DNA of 64,000 nt from Hermatobates lingyangjiaoensis (lineage: Eukaryota > Arthropoda > Insecta > Hemiptera > Hermatobatidae): positions 186,001 through 250,000 of the forward strand of contig JAPFBL010000119.1 of assembly GCA_026182355.1 (NCBI GenBank). Direction: 5' to 3'. Made by a program: the position numbers and the translations under genes. The notes under the pieces were generated by a model. That model ran no database searches. It saw nothing but the letters and a program-made list of their open reading frames with translations, and was not told the DNA's origin. Below are positions 1 through 11,094 of this stretch, piece by piece; position 1 is the stretch's first letter; the number at the start of each line of letters is the position of its first letter.

Positions 1-560
1 CGCGCGCTGTCTTGGGTGGTGGACCGCCTTCATTGGGCTCATTCATTGTGGTGACACACGACAGCTTCAACTACTAATTTAGAGTTCCTGCCCTTTGGCT
101 GGTATCCGGAAAGTCAGCTCATTCCTGCTCTGGTTCGGGGTCTTGACCTCCAGATTTCTTTTCTTCTTCCGGCTTGTTCATTCCTGACGCGGTGCGTTTA
201 TCGCCTGGACCCTTCTCCTTCTTTCCCCCTATACCTTTTCTCTTAATCTCTGACTCCTTCCCTTACTTATCTATTCCTTGCTATATTTCAGCTCCTTATT
301 ATATATTCATCTTGTTATATCCCTTTTATATTTTGCAACTGTAGTTCTTGATATTCTCTTTCGTCAGTAACCATCAGTCTCCTTGAGACTCACGCTTTTG
401 TTGATGCACTTTGTGGAAGCCCGCCTCCGCGAGGTCCACAGTGGCACTTCACGAGTACTGCCTCGTTTTGTCTTATTTGTTAGGGAACGGTTTGTTTTTC
501 GTGACAAGGCGAAAGGGCTCCATGTTAAAAAAATCAACCTATGTTTTATCATGTTATAGT
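1..560. other. Unassigned, GC-richer start of window
   Basis: The first 240 bases are clearly richer in G and C than the rest and run into a C/T-rich stretch. No open frame of note and no family signature is visible. A similar mix (GC-rich block followed by C/T-rich tract) occurs at 11430-11780, so this could be the untranslated leader of a dispersed repeat. I cannot name it. Confidence 0.3.
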
Positions 561-596
561 CGAATGGCAACAGAGCATGATTAAGTCAAAACAAGT

Positions 597-685
597 TTCA
601 TGTTCGCTCAGGTGGGTATCAAACCCCGGACCTACCATATCAGAGGCGAGCACATTGCCTCTGATCTAACTTGGTCCCCTATTCA
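597..685 (-). repeat. tRNA-derived SINE, head only
   Basis: Read on the minus strand, this starts with GGGACCAAGTTAGATCAGAG (an A-box-like promoter) and continues to GGGTTTGATACCC (a B-box-like promoter), the arrangement of a tRNA-related SINE head. The same head with a longer body occurs at 15843-16090 (plus) and 47370-47685 (minus). Here the body is missing or too diverged to follow. It is not a functional tRNA gene because no cloverleaf 3' half follows. Confidence 0.55.
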
Positions 686-1442
686 GTGTCTTAATCTTAT
701 TTATCTAATAATAACTAATATATAATGATGTTTATGTACTAACCTGGCCACAGAAACGTAGGCTCAATACATCTTACGTTGGTCGGTCTATCATGTATCA
801 CACAGATTTTTATTTCTCATATCAGATGGGATTAACAACTTCAGTCGTTAAATACGTCAGTCAACTAATAGTACACCTATCAATAAGAAAAACTCACCTG
901 AATGTTATTATTTAACAACAATATACGAGTACACTTTTAAATAATTTATAATTGCTAAACAAATTGACAAAAAGGTTTCATTAGGAATTGTTATGACTGC
1001 TTTGTGACTGCCTAATAGAATAAGACTAAAGTGAATTAGAGTTTAGTCACTGTTTCAGGTTGAAATTAAACTCTCAATGTCAAAGTATAACAAACATACA
1101 AGTAACTAAATCCTATTCAAAGAAATCAACCTAAATAAATTATTAACACGCATATGAGCTTAGCGAAGTAAATTTTCATTTCAAACCAAGGTCTATTGAT
1201 TTTATATTACAAGGGTGTAAATGTGAATTCGAAATAATGGTGTTTACATAACTGAATCTTACAGTATACAAATAATAATACAGTATACAGACAATGTTAT
1301 AAATAAATAAATTATTTGGTATTCATATGAAATAATTACCCTAGTTATGAATATCAATGATATTTCATGTATAAATATTCTTACGTATGTAGGTTCAGTT
1401 TTTTTTATACTGAAGACTGACCAAATTCTGATTCGTTTTAGC

Positions 1443-1445
<3 letters not shown>
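686..1445. other. AT-rich stretch with one PLE fragment
   Basis: Mostly AT-rich sequence with nothing I can name. Bases 1035-1085 resemble the outer part of PLE terminal family C on the minus strand, a degraded fragment of the repeat at 59289-59703. Confidence 0.3.

Positions 1446-1494
<49 letters not shown>
1446..1494. repeat. (TA)n microsatellite
   Basis: An uninterrupted TA dinucleotide run that ends where the family A palindrome begins. It opens a chain of PLE termini that runs to 2887. Confidence 0.95.
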
Positions 1495-1497
<3 letters not shown>

Positions 1498-1670
1498 CAA
1501 TATAGACAAAGAAACATAGAGAAATCAAAAGAACACACTTACAGTCTCTAATTTTTGGTTTGAACCGTCTTCAGGAGAGATAAGAGTTGAAGACGGTTCA
1601 AACTGAAAATTAGACACTGTAAGTGTATTCTTTTGATTTCTCTATGTTTTTTTGTCTATATTGAACTATA
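1491..1670. repeat. Palindromic pair of PLE family A termini
   Basis: Two inverted arms of 83 bases (1491-1573 and 1588-1670) face each other across 14 bases. Each arm carries the family A signature, a hammerhead-like core CTGAAGA or TTGAAGA, a stem CGGTTCAAACCG, then AAAATTAGA and GTAAGTGT. The outer ends read into TATAGTTC, next to TA sequence. The same terminus recurs at 26450-26735, 40960-41075, 51590-51715 and 61045-61140. Pseudo-LTRs with hammerhead motifs are established for Penelope-like elements. That these belong to a PLE is inferred from that likeness, since no coding sequence is attached. Confidence 0.75.
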
Positions 1671-1722
1671 TTTGTCCGTTTTGGATCGTATTTCCATCGA
1701 AAAAGTATATATATATATATAT

Positions 1723-2532
1723 AGGTGTATAATAAAATCGGGATTCGGTCAATTTTCCAGGATCAAAATCAAACTTTCAATGCCGACGTTTCGGTTTTAT
1801 TTAAAACCTTTTTCATAGGCATCTTCTCCATATACTCTTCTTATCTCCTCATAAAAACCCATAGTTGTATTTATATAAACCCAATAATATAACAAATTCA
1901 ATAATATATCAACCGTTGGATAGAATAGGTGTATAATAAAATCGTGATTCGGTCAATTTTATTATACACCTATTCTATCCAACGGTTGATATATTATTGA
2001 ATTTGTTATATTATTGGGTTGATATAAATACGTCGGCATTGAAAGTTTGATTTTGATCCTGGAAAATTGACCGAATCCCGATTTTATTATACACCTATTC
2101 TATCCAACGGTTGATATATTATTGAATTTGTTATATTATTGGGTTTATATAAATACAACTATGGGTTTTTATGAGGAGATAAGAAGAGTATATGGAGAAG
2201 ATGCCTATGAAAAAGGTTTTAAATAAAACCGAAACGTCGGCATTGAAAGTTTGATTTTGATCCTGGAAAATTGACCGAATCCCGATTTTATTATACACCT
2301 ATTCTATCCAACGGTTGATATATTATTGAATTTGTTATATTATTGGGTTTATATAAATACAACTATGGGTTTTTATGAGGAGATAAGAAGAGTATATGGA
2401 GAAGATGCCTATGAAAAAGGTTTTAAATAAAACCGAAACGTCGGCATTGAAAGTTTGATTTTGATCCTGGAAAATTGACCGAATCCCGATTTTATTATAC
2501 ACCTATTCTATCCAACGGTTGATATATTATTG

Positions 2533-2535
<3 letters not shown>
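1723..2535. repeat. PLE family C: inverted pair with 204-bp tandem units
   Basis: The left arm (1723-1944, minus) faces a right arm that starts at 1955. The right arm contains a first unit with an internal deletion, then further units whose identical junctions fall at 2077, 2281 and 2485, a period of exactly 204 bases. Each unit holds CCTATGAAAAAGG, a stem-loop GGTTTTAAATAAAACC and GAAACGTCGGCA, which resembles a hammerhead core with a changed CTGANGA box. Tandem pseudo-LTR units are typical of PLEs. The copies are almost identical, so the duplication is recent. A second copy is at 59289-59703. Confidence 0.75.

Positions 2536-2537
<2 letters not shown>

Positions 2538-2574
<37 letters not shown>
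2538..2574. repeat. (TA)n microsatellite
   Basis: A TA run separating the family C array on its left from the family D palindrome on its right. Confidence 0.95.
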
Positions 2575-2577
<3 letters not shown>

Positions 2578-2613
2578 ATGATAAACGAAAAACGGTCCGG
2601 CAGGACAGATAAC

Positions 2614-2751
2614 ACTTAAAATAAACAGTGACACATAGACTAAAACATAACAAAGACTCACTTTTCAATATTACGACCGCTATTACGGTCGAAATATTGA
2701 AAAGTGAGTCTTTGTTATGTTTCAGTCCATGTGTCACTGTTTATTTTAAGT
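2614..2751. repeat. Palindromic pair of PLE family D termini
   Basis: Arms of 66 bases (2614-2679 and 2686-2751) are separated by six bases. The right arm reads CGGTCGAAATATTGAAAAG and ends in TTATTTTAAGTATATATA, as in the family D terminus that follows a PLE coding remnant at 42484-42585. Only the 3' half of the hammerhead-like core (GGTCGAAA) survives here, because the two arms meet inside stem II. Confidence 0.75.
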
Positions 2752-2759
2752 ATATATAA

Positions 2760-2887
2760 ATGATCAAACCACAATAAGAAAATGGAAAAACAAGACTAAG
2801 ATCTTTCAACCGTAGCAAGCGGTCTTCGTCAGAGTCAAAAACCCAACTCAGTTGGTTTTTTGATTTTCTTATTGTGGTTTGATCATT
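2760..2887. repeat. Palindromic pair of PLE family B termini, partly deleted
   Basis: The left arm begins TGATCAAACCACAATAAG and continues to the family B core on the minus strand. The right arm retains only the end, CTTATTGTGGTTTGATCA (2864-2886). An inner complementary pair (AACCCAACT and AGTTGG) sits at the joint. Family B recurs about a dozen times in the window, most completely at 56398-56577. Confidence 0.75.
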
Positions 2888-2889
2888 GC

Positions 2890-4479
2890 AGAAGTACTCT
2901 CTTAGTGTTACTACCTTATAAAAGAAGGGGAAAATAGGAAAAATAACAGTAACAATCTTTCTACAGGAAGAAAATGGAGGAACAAAAAGTTTGAAAGGAT
3001 ATAATGAAATGGTCAAACCGACGTTTTTCCCATGAGGCCAAATAAAGATGTGATAGACAAGCACACATAAAATAATATCCATAAAAAATATTAACTGTCC
3101 AATATTAAGTTTACTAAGTTTTGTAAATAAACTTTTATAACAATTTCTCTAAAATGGCAAAAAAGGATTGAATTATGTTAGAATAATAATTGATTGAAAA
3201 TATAATTAACTACATAAACTCTGCTGAACCTAATTGACAACGCATCAGATTACATCATTTGTTCCTTTCTTTTCATTTAATTATAGGATTTATAATAAAT
3301 GACAATGAATGCTAATGATCTTACTAATAAGTTCACATTACTTGTCAAATTTGATAATTTGCAAATGTGATAGCAATGATATCACAAATCAAGTAATTAA
3401 ATTTCATGTTAATGATTCAAATAATAAGTTTAGATATACTAAGGTTTGTTATTAGTTTCTTTCAGTTGAAATTTTTCATATAGTCTAAAGGATTCAAATC
3501 ATATTTCACTTCATAATGTTAATGTTATCTTTTGATCTACAAATATATATGAAAATCATAAAAAAAAAAGGCCCAATGAATCCATTTGATACAGTCATTT
3601 AGTTTTCTAATATAACAATACATAATCAACTTCGTTCACTAGCAAAAGGAAACTCACATCAAAGGAAATATATTAAATTAGAGGCGTGGAATATTGTAGA
3701 GAAGCCGTTTAAAACTGATTATAAATTGCAGTTATATAAATATTTTCAATAAGTTTGCAACACTTTAGGTATTTTATATTCAATGAGATGCATGAAAAAA
3801 AAGAGGTCATGTTTCAATGAAGGGAAAAAGTTTTTGGCTTTGTCGAGTATAGAAGGGAGTGACAGGACCTTGAATAAAAAGTTGGATAATCTTCATCTGA
3901 CGGAGAGCAGAGGGAAAGAACCACATCTTATATTTATTTCTGCCAAATACTCTTCTCTTTGCAACTCCAAACACTCAAACATACATTACATTCATTTAAC
4001 TAAGAGCAACACCAGTAGATGTTATTAGTGTCATATGGTATCTAAGCGTCATAACTAAAAGGCTACCTGTATCAATTTTACCAGGTGCTCTTTGCAATAA
4101 TCCATACACTTAAAAAACTCTGATGTTCATGTTTAAATATTTGCTCACAGGTAGAAATTCGAATACCTGTTAATTCCAGTTTATCAAGAATTATTCAAAT
4201 AAATATTAAAGAAAACAGTGAGTAATATATTATTTTACAAATACTGGCATTAAAAAGAAAGGAAAATGAAAAAAAATTCTCTTAACATAAGTCAAGTAAA
4301 ATTAATGACTACAGATGTAAAATCTATTTGTTATATAGAATAAACCTGAAGAGTTCTTGTACGAAAGATCTCTATCCTATTTTTGGAAATCTTATTGTTG
4401 TTAGCCGATGTTTTTTTTTAGCTCACTTATTTACTGTTAATTCTTGTCATACTATATATAAAACAAATTTTATTTATGA
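2890..4479. other. Unassigned AT-rich stretch
   Basis: Non-repetitive, AT-rich sequence. A frame at 3783-4028 (81 codons) has no recognisable motif. I see no gene, RNA or mobile element here. Confidence 0.3.
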
Positions 4480-4540
4480 ATTGGTCAGTTTTCCAGGTTC
4501 AAATCAAACTTTCAAAGCCAACGTTTTGATTTAACAATCG
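4480..4540 (-). repeat. Degraded PLE family C terminus
   Basis: Minus-strand sequence resembling the part of family C around GAAACGTTGG and the following AAAGTTTGATTTGAACCTGG. It is diverged and has lost the outer parts. Confidence 0.45.
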
Positions 4541-4619
4541 TATTTGGAACTTAACTAGTAATGATGTGTTGAACATTCCGAAAGTATATATAAATTACTT
4601 TATATATACTTGGTGTTGG

Positions 4620-4747
4620 AATCTCACTTAATAGTAATTTAAAACCACTTGAGTGAAATTCTGTGTTACAATCCGACTGGTATCAAAGCCTTATTGTTCA
4701 ATGGTACTTCTGAATTGAATCACGGAAAAAAGAAAACAAACGATAAC
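4620..4747 (+). repeat. 128-bp direct repeat, copy 1
   Basis: Matches 6110-6237 over 128 bases without length change and with only scattered substitutions. Both begin ATCTCACTTAA and pass through ATCCGACTGGTATCAAAGC. Between the two copies lie PLE family K pieces. The pair could be terminal repeats of an unknown element or a local duplication. No coding sequence supports either view. Confidence 0.7.
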
Positions 4748-4829
4748 TATACGAAACTATTACATTGGAAGTTTGAAATGAATAATTTTAGGAAATTTTT
4801 AGTTTCTATGCCAAATTCATGCATACTGT

Positions 4830-4960
4830 TAGTAACACTGAAGTTAGTATGATTAATAAGAGATATAAAATAAACCGTCATACCTCGTATAATGCTTTGG
4901 AGTCTTCCAACCTTTTTCGGGTGTCACCAATCTTCGAGAGGAACTCTCGAACATGAACAC
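4830..4960 (-). repeat. PLE family K terminus
   Basis: Minus-strand copy of the family K terminus, with its GGTGACACCCGAAA-like stem and the following run toward TACGAGGTATGACGG. It shares the outer end ACTAACTTCAGTGTTACTAA with the copy at 5410-5645. Family K is tied to a PLE coding region at 56675-58611. Confidence 0.6.
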
Positions 4961-5409
4961 AAATGTCCGTTTAAATACGATTGTTCTAAGGTAATATTAT
5001 AAACACACATTCTTTTCATGAATGTTATTTTATGTTCGGTAAGATAAATGGAATATTTCAATTTACCGGTTAGAATATATAACATGAATTTACGTTTTAT
5101 TTATTTATGCAATTAAATAAATGAAACTTTTCACTTTTAAATGAATTGTTGTTTTACTAAATGTACTTTCTTTGTAGATATCTTGAATCATGTTAAGAAT
5201 TCCATATCAAAAGCTTGGGGCCACATAAGAATCATTGTTTTCATGACTTAATAACAAGAAACAGGAATAACAGTTATTCGTGTCAATCACACTCAGTGAA
5301 TGCATATTATTAACTACTGCTACAATTTCTTAACACTGAGTGTCACAAAGAGTAACGGGTCGTCTAGTATTAATTAAGCATTTAAATACCACAATATAAT
5401 AATTCTGAA

Positions 5410-5645
5410 TTCGGCATAAAATTAATATTAGAAACAGAATAAACCTCACATAATGCTGTTGGAGTTTTCTGATGAGTTTCGGGAACCCATCTTCGAATTC
5501 CTTTCGAAGATTGGTAACGCCCGAAATCGGTCGGAAGACTCTAACAGCATTATACGAGGTATGAAGGTTTATTCTGTTTCTAATATTAATCATACTAACT
5601 TCAGTGTTACTAACAGTATGTATGAATTCAGTATAGAACCTTAAG
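5410..5645. repeat. Palindromic pair of PLE family K termini
   Basis: Minus and plus copies of the K terminus meet at the inner inverted sequence CGAATTC...GAA near 5495-5510. The plus copy reads TTCGAAGATTGG, ACGCCC, GAAATCGGTC, then runs through CTCTAACAGCATTATACGAG. The order is that of a hammerhead-like fold (CTGANGA-like box, stem II, GAAA, very short stem III, GTC), although the first base of the box is changed. Two open frames over this region (5330-5662 and 5453-5644) are by-products of the palindrome. Confidence 0.65.
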
Positions 5646-6109
5646 CTAGATTTAGCAAACATAAAAATAATTTTTCCATAAAATACTTTCGAAATAAAGA
5701 AGGACTCTTATCTTTCACCATAGCGGCTGTAGACCAAGAGGCCTTAACCACAGTCATAAATTCTTCAATTATAATAAAATATAGGCCTGATCATTGGAGT
5801 GTACTATATTGACATACGATTACTAGTGCTGTATCTTACATCAAAGGATGAATACTGAAGCCATCTTCCCTGGAATAGTGGTGTTGAAGTCGATCGATTT
5901 TAGACGATATGCGTTTTCAAGAAGTACCAATTGAGTAATCAGTGTAATTCAGTTCTAGAAGAAAGGTTGGACGACTCCAACACCAGTACAAAACACTGTT
6001 CGTCTAGTAATGTAAGTTATGCTAACATTTTTGGTGCTTGTAATTCCCTATTTCGCCACTACAAAATACTACTGCCTTGTGCAATTAAGTTTCCCCACAA
6101 ATCGAAGTT

Positions 6110-6237
6110 AATCTCACTTAACAGTAATTTAAAACTACTCGAGTGAAATTCTGTGATACAATCCGACTGGTATCAAAGCTTTTATTGTTCAATGGTACTT
6201 CTCAATTGAATCATAGAAAAAAGAAAACAAACGATAA
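6110..6237 (+). repeat. 128-bp direct repeat, copy 2
   Basis: Partner of 4620-4747. The copies differ by scattered substitutions, so the duplication is not very recent. Confidence 0.7.
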
Positions 6238-7170
6238 GAGGTGGCTGAGTCCGTTGTCATGACGATAATGCTAAAGGAGGGGTGTTTTGAACATAATCTT
6301 TAAAGAAATATACTGCAGCAGTGACTGAGACACATTGCAATGTCAACAGAATTTAAAAACGCTCTGCTAAAACATTAAGATGGTAGAGTAGAGAGAGAAC
6401 TAAAAGCACGCACTCAGCTCCCATAGTATAATTTATAGCAAGGCACAGCCGTTCCCACATTACATGCTACAGTTTTTTATTTTCATTTGTTGTTGATATG
6501 GGTTTACTTCACCTGTTTGCTAGAGTGATTGTACCAATGTTAGAAGCCTCACAGAGATAATATTTTACCTTAATATCTTCAAACCCATCTCCAAGGATGA
6601 TGTGTAATGAAAAATCAAATTGGCTTCATTAAAATACGAAAATATATCGAAAAATAGAAATTAATGAATCTTATTTAAAAGGGAACAAAATAAGTTTGAA
6701 GTGCCGACACTGACTTTAGGTCTAAAGAAACAACATAAAAGTCGCTGAGAAGCAATAGAGTTCCTGTTTTAATTTATTGTGAATTTCGTGAAGGAGTTAT
6801 ATAATACCTACTGGTAAAGTATTATCAAACTTATAGATCAATAATTTAATGGTTTAATTTGTTTTTGCAGAAACAATTATTTTATCAGTTATAACAAATT
6901 TTAAATGTTTGATTTAGAATAATCAGATATGTTATTATTATTATAAGGATTAAGCTGAGGGCCTGAGGCTTATCGGACTGAAAATCACTGCTAAAGAATC
7001 TCCACTATTGAACTTCCCTTTTTGTCGTTTTTAAATTCAGCTTTTAATTGTAATTCTTTATTGAATTATAAAAAACATCTATAACAAATTATCTTTCACT
7101 AATATTGGTCATAAATAAGGTTTACTAAAAATCATAATCCTTTTCAAGAGGATTACCCAGCATTCTGACA
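6238..7170. other. Unassigned AT-rich stretch
   Basis: No supported feature. Sequence near 6670-6715 has a faint likeness to family C (an AAAAGG stem and GCCGACACTG) but is too diverged to call. Confidence 0.25.
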
Positions 7171-7174
7171 GAAT

Positions 7175-7564
7175 ATGATTAAAGCTTTCCGCCTCTTCCA
7201 GACAGTGTGGCTTATTCATATGATGCTAATTGCATCTTGCATAAGTAGTAGTCAAGAAGATAATCGATCACCGTTAGATATTCTACGCACATTGAAAAAT
7301 ATTTCCTTTGAGAATATTAGTATATTTTACAAATCTAAGTTCAGTTGGAATGAGATTTTTACCCTGAATTTTACAAGGTTGTACCCACTTTTTATTTGCT
7401 TTCTTCTACATTCCTTCATCTATAACTTCTACCTTTTCCAAACGGTCCAGTGCTTTATTCTGCTCTATTCCTTTGTTTCCAGGTTTGTTTGTATCCACAT
7501 TATAATTAACATATGTTTATGGTTCCAGTATTATTTTTTCACTCGTCAGTATACCAAACTATAA
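7175..7564 (+). CDS. Candidate host exon with signal-peptide-like start
   Basis: A 129-codon open frame, not recognised as any family. Its first 28 residues have the build of a secretory signal: a basic start (MIKAFR), a hydrophobic core around LIHMMLIASC, and then a polar SSSQEDN stretch. The next 30 residues are polar with possible N-glycosylation sites (two NIS, one NFT). From about residue 70 the frame turns into aromatic and hydrophobic runs typical of AT-rich non-coding DNA, so a real exon would probably end earlier. GT dinucleotides in donor-like settings (AAG then GTTGTA near 7377, CAG then GTTTGT near 7482) are possible splice sites. This could be the first coding exon of a secreted or membrane protein, or chance. 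Confidence 0.25.
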   Translation: MIKAFRLFQTVWLIHMMLIASCISSSQEDNRSPLDILRTLKNISFENISIFYKSKFSWNEIFTLNFTRLYPLFICFLLHSFIYNFYLFQTVQCFILLYSFVSRFVCIHIIINICLWFQYYFFTRQYTKL

Positions 7565-7630
7565 CTCTTTTATTGAAATCAAGAAACTTCCATTGCAAGT
7601 AATGATCATTTCTCTTTTAATTCTTTTTCT

Positions 7631-8290
7631 AACGAAAGACACCATGATAACCACAACACATGGCGTCAGTATAACAATAACACAAGGTGCCATGATCACA
7701 ACGCAAGGCTTCATTATATCCAGAACATAAGGCGTCATTTAAACTCTAACGAAAGACACCATGATAAACACAACACATGACATCAATACAACAATAACAC
7801 AAGGTGCCATGATCACAACACAAGGCGTCATTTAATTTAACTCTAACGAAAGACACCATGATAACCACAACACATGGCGTCAATATATCAATAACACAAG
7901 GCGCCATGATCACAACGCAAGGCTTCATTATATCCAGAACATAAGGCGTCATTTAAACTCTAACGAAAGACACCATGATAACCACAACACATAACATCAA
8001 TACAACAATAACACAAGGTGCCATGATCACAACACAAGGCGTCATTATAACTACAATATATGGCATCATTATAATCATAATACAAGGAGGCATGATAAAG
8101 ACAACACATGGCGTCACTATAACCATGACACAAGGTGGCATGATACCAGCAACATAAGAGTGCACTATAATCATAATACATGGCGTCATTATAACCATAA
8201 CAAAAGGAGGAATGATAATCAGAGCAAATCATTATGATCCATAACACAAGGAACCATAATAACTAAACTCAAGATAGCATGATAACAGCA
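7631..8290. repeat. Minisatellite with 24-bp units and higher-order blocks
   Basis: About 27 units of roughly 24 bases built on GGCGTCATTATAAC, ACAAGG and CATGAT variants. Clean spacing of 24 is seen between 8038 and 8140. The phrase AACGAAAGACACCATGAT recurs at 7631, 7748, 7845 and 7962, giving larger blocks of 117, 97 and 117 bases. Because 24 is divisible by three, all frames stay open for long stretches. The ORFs on both strands (for example 7953-8198 minus) are by-products. Confidence 0.9.
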
Positions 8291-8299
8291 GCACAAGAT

Positions 8300-9060
8300 A
8301 GAATTTTAACTAAAACGGAAAGCGGTAATAGGGCCACAAAAACACATATGGGGAGTCAGGATTCCCCAAAAATCCATTTATCAGAGCAATATGAGATATC
8401 CGAATGCAGCCATTTTTTGAAAATCAGAAGTTTAAGTCTGATTAATTAAAAAGGAATAAAAATGCTTTTAATGTTAAGTTGCCCTTAACAGGAAAAGGTT
8501 TTCACCGTCAGTACTACCTACATCAATGTAACAATATATATACATACATAGTTGTACAATATCCTTGAATGTCTAAATGTTGGAGTTTGTTGTAAAAAAC
8601 ATTAAATACAATTTAAATCCACTGATGAATACATTGAATACATCTTCAGTATAAAATTAGCCAAGCACAAGTTTTGTATAATGTAAAACATGTAATTTGA
8701 AGCAAATTTAAATAAAAGCCTTAAAAGAAGTCTAATTAATTCTGCAAGGTTTATTTAAAAAACATTCTTTCGCTAACTCAAGTGCCTTTTGTTATTGTAC
8801 TTCTATTATCTGTTGTTGGATCGACTGATTGAGGGCCCTTAAACACTAAAATAACTAAGTTCTCAAGACAATGGATTTATTAACTTTTAAAACAAAAATC
8901 ATTCCTTTTAGAAAATAGTAAAAAGTTAACAAAAAAAAATTAACTAAAAAATTTAAAATAATTTATGTAAATAAGAAAAACCAATGCCCTCGTTGACATT
9001 CAATAAATATTTTAATCATTGTCTGCACTGCCAACGCATTTTTTTTTACTAATGCAACAA
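8300..9060. other. Unassigned AT-rich stretch
   Basis: No supported feature. Confidence 0.3.
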
Positions 9061-9069
9061 ATTGTTAGA

Positions 9070-9170
9070 GTTCGAGATGGGCATGATAAACAAAAGACAA
9101 GGTGGCATGATAACACAAGGCGACAGGCGACTTTTAAACTCTAACGAAAGACACCATGATAACCACATTC
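9070..9170. repeat. Detached units of the 24-bp minisatellite
   Basis: GGCATGATAA, ACAAGGTGGCATGATAAC and a final AACGAAAGACACCATGATA match the array at 7631-8290, about 780 bases away. The array was either once longer and interrupted, or part of it was copied here. Confidence 0.75.
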
Positions 9171-9438
9171 AGTTTACTGTGAAGTACATGTCGTATTGTT
9201 AAGAGAATCGTACAAGAGCTGTAGTTAACTTTTTTAATCTAAAAGTCTAATTCGAATAATTAATTATTTTTTTATTTTTCATATTCTTTATTTTTCGTTT
9301 AATAAATTAAGATTTCATCTAGGATACAATTGTTTTTAATTGTGTATACTTCTGAAAATCTTCAACTTATTTAATATTTCTTATGACATATGAAAATATG
9401 ATGTATTTTCCAAATATATCTTTCAAAATATAGGAGTC

Positions 9439-9440
<2 letters not shown>

Positions 9441-9483
<43 letters not shown>
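9441..9483. repeat. (TA)n microsatellite
   Basis: Pure TA run. Unlike most TA runs in the window, I see no clear PLE terminus directly beside it. Confidence 0.95.
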
Positions 9484-9488
<5 letters not shown>

Positions 9489-10960
9489 TTGTCACCTAAG
9501 AGTGAGGTATGAATCCGTGACAGAAAGGTGAAACATACTGGAGGCAATATATAAACTTATAAATCTGTGATACTTTCCACATTAATCAGGAAAAACAAGA
9601 AATGGTACTTGGGAGAGTGTGAGAAATGGAGAGGATATATAACATTTAAAAGGAAAGGAACTTCATGACGGTGACAGTTAACAAAGAACTATTGAAGCCA
9701 GAACCAATGGAAAAGTACAATTGACTATTAACTTGGAATTTTATAGTCTACAATATATAGGATGTTAGTAAAACTTTTGCTTAATGTACCAACTTTGGCT
9801 CAATACATCTTATATTTATAGGATTTATCAAGACGGACTGAAGATTAGTAATTTATAACGAATTATAAGAGTAGTACATTCAGTTATTATGTGGTATTTA
9901 CTCATTATTGAAGGGTAAAAAGTTAATAAAATAGTCTCCACATACAAATGTTTAATGAACTAAAACAACACCTTTCAAACACTTAATCGTTCGGAAGTTT
10001 AGGTATTTAAATATTTTCCTTATTTTATTTTATACTGCTAAGATATAACTCTCTGGTATTATTATTTTTTTTTAAGATTTAAACCTGAAAATGAATACTA
10101 TATGTTCAAAACACGTTGTTTACGTCATGAGGTAACCTCATACAAAATCTGTATGAGAAGGTTATTTTATAGCTTTTAACCTTTTAAGAAGTCAATTTTA
10201 TTGAGTTTAAATTACTGGAAATACTTTTTGTGTGCATGGTTCTCGTCTTTTTTCTCTTCTGATGACCATTTAACCAAAATTTGAAGACTATAAGTGTGGC
10301 CCCCACATAAGTTATAAAAACTTTTATGTACATAGATGTTTACTTGTATACCGTTATATAAAAATAAATGTAAACCACAGTATTAAGTTCAGAAACCAAT
10401 ACCAGGAAAGATCTTAGTTCCATCGCTTAATTTTTACTATGGTTTATTTATTAATTAATATTTCACGTGTTTATTGTCAAAATGTCATTTCACGTAAAAA
10501 TGTTGTTACTATACAAATAAGTTTAACTGTAAGTTATATACAGTTAATATATAAAATTACTCAACTGAATAATAAAGGAATCATTAATAAGTTCTAAAGT
10601 ACTAATTTGTACGAATTAATGATATAATTAGTAAGTTACCATTTTGTCTTTCCAAAAAACGACGATTTTTGTATAAATATGAGATGTTTTTGTGTCTTAA
10701 TGCTTCTTCTTGATTGAGCAATTAGTTTTCAATTTAGAAATATATATATATATTCATTATAAGAGATTAAAGAAATGCATATTGTGTAGATATTACTTTT
10801 TCTTAAATAGAACAAAAGACATAACAACGAAATACATAATGAATGATCAGAATAATTTTCAATTTTGTGAAATGCTCAGTCTTGCAACAGATTTAATCAA
10901 GTTTTTCAATTAATAGGCTGAGCTTGAAGATGAAGTAAGTTGAATAGAATGAGAGCAAAG
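9484..10960. other. Mostly unassigned, one PLE family I fragment
   Basis: Bases 9885-9960 (TGTGGTATTTACTCATT, then GGGTAAAAAG and AGTCTCCACATA) match the family I repeat at 45722-45813. A short piece at 10105-10170 has ACACGTTG near the start and may belong to family J. Nothing else is recognised. Confidence 0.4.
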
Positions 10961-11094
10961 TTAGAATGAATGGCAGCCGTGGAGAGATAAAACGGGAAGG
11001 CTTAATCTCTGTTAGATTGATTTGGCCAGGCAGTGCTTCCGACCACGCCCGGTTCACAATGGTACAGTCCCCAGTGTCAGGCCGGCTTCCGCCT

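Noticed and set aside
1..300. Possible promoter or exon in the GC-rich start
   Set aside because: No open frame, no core promoter arrangement and no splice context could be supported.
597..685. Possible tRNA gene
   Set aside because: It has A- and B-box-like sequence but no complete cloverleaf, and it matches a dispersed SINE head.
5330..5662. Paired frames on both strands of 60-110 codons
   Set aside because: They arise from the family K palindrome and share no likeness to known proteins.
7746..8247. Overlapping open frames on both strands
   Set aside because: The 24-bp unit is a multiple of three and keeps frames open by chance. The protein is a repeat by-product.
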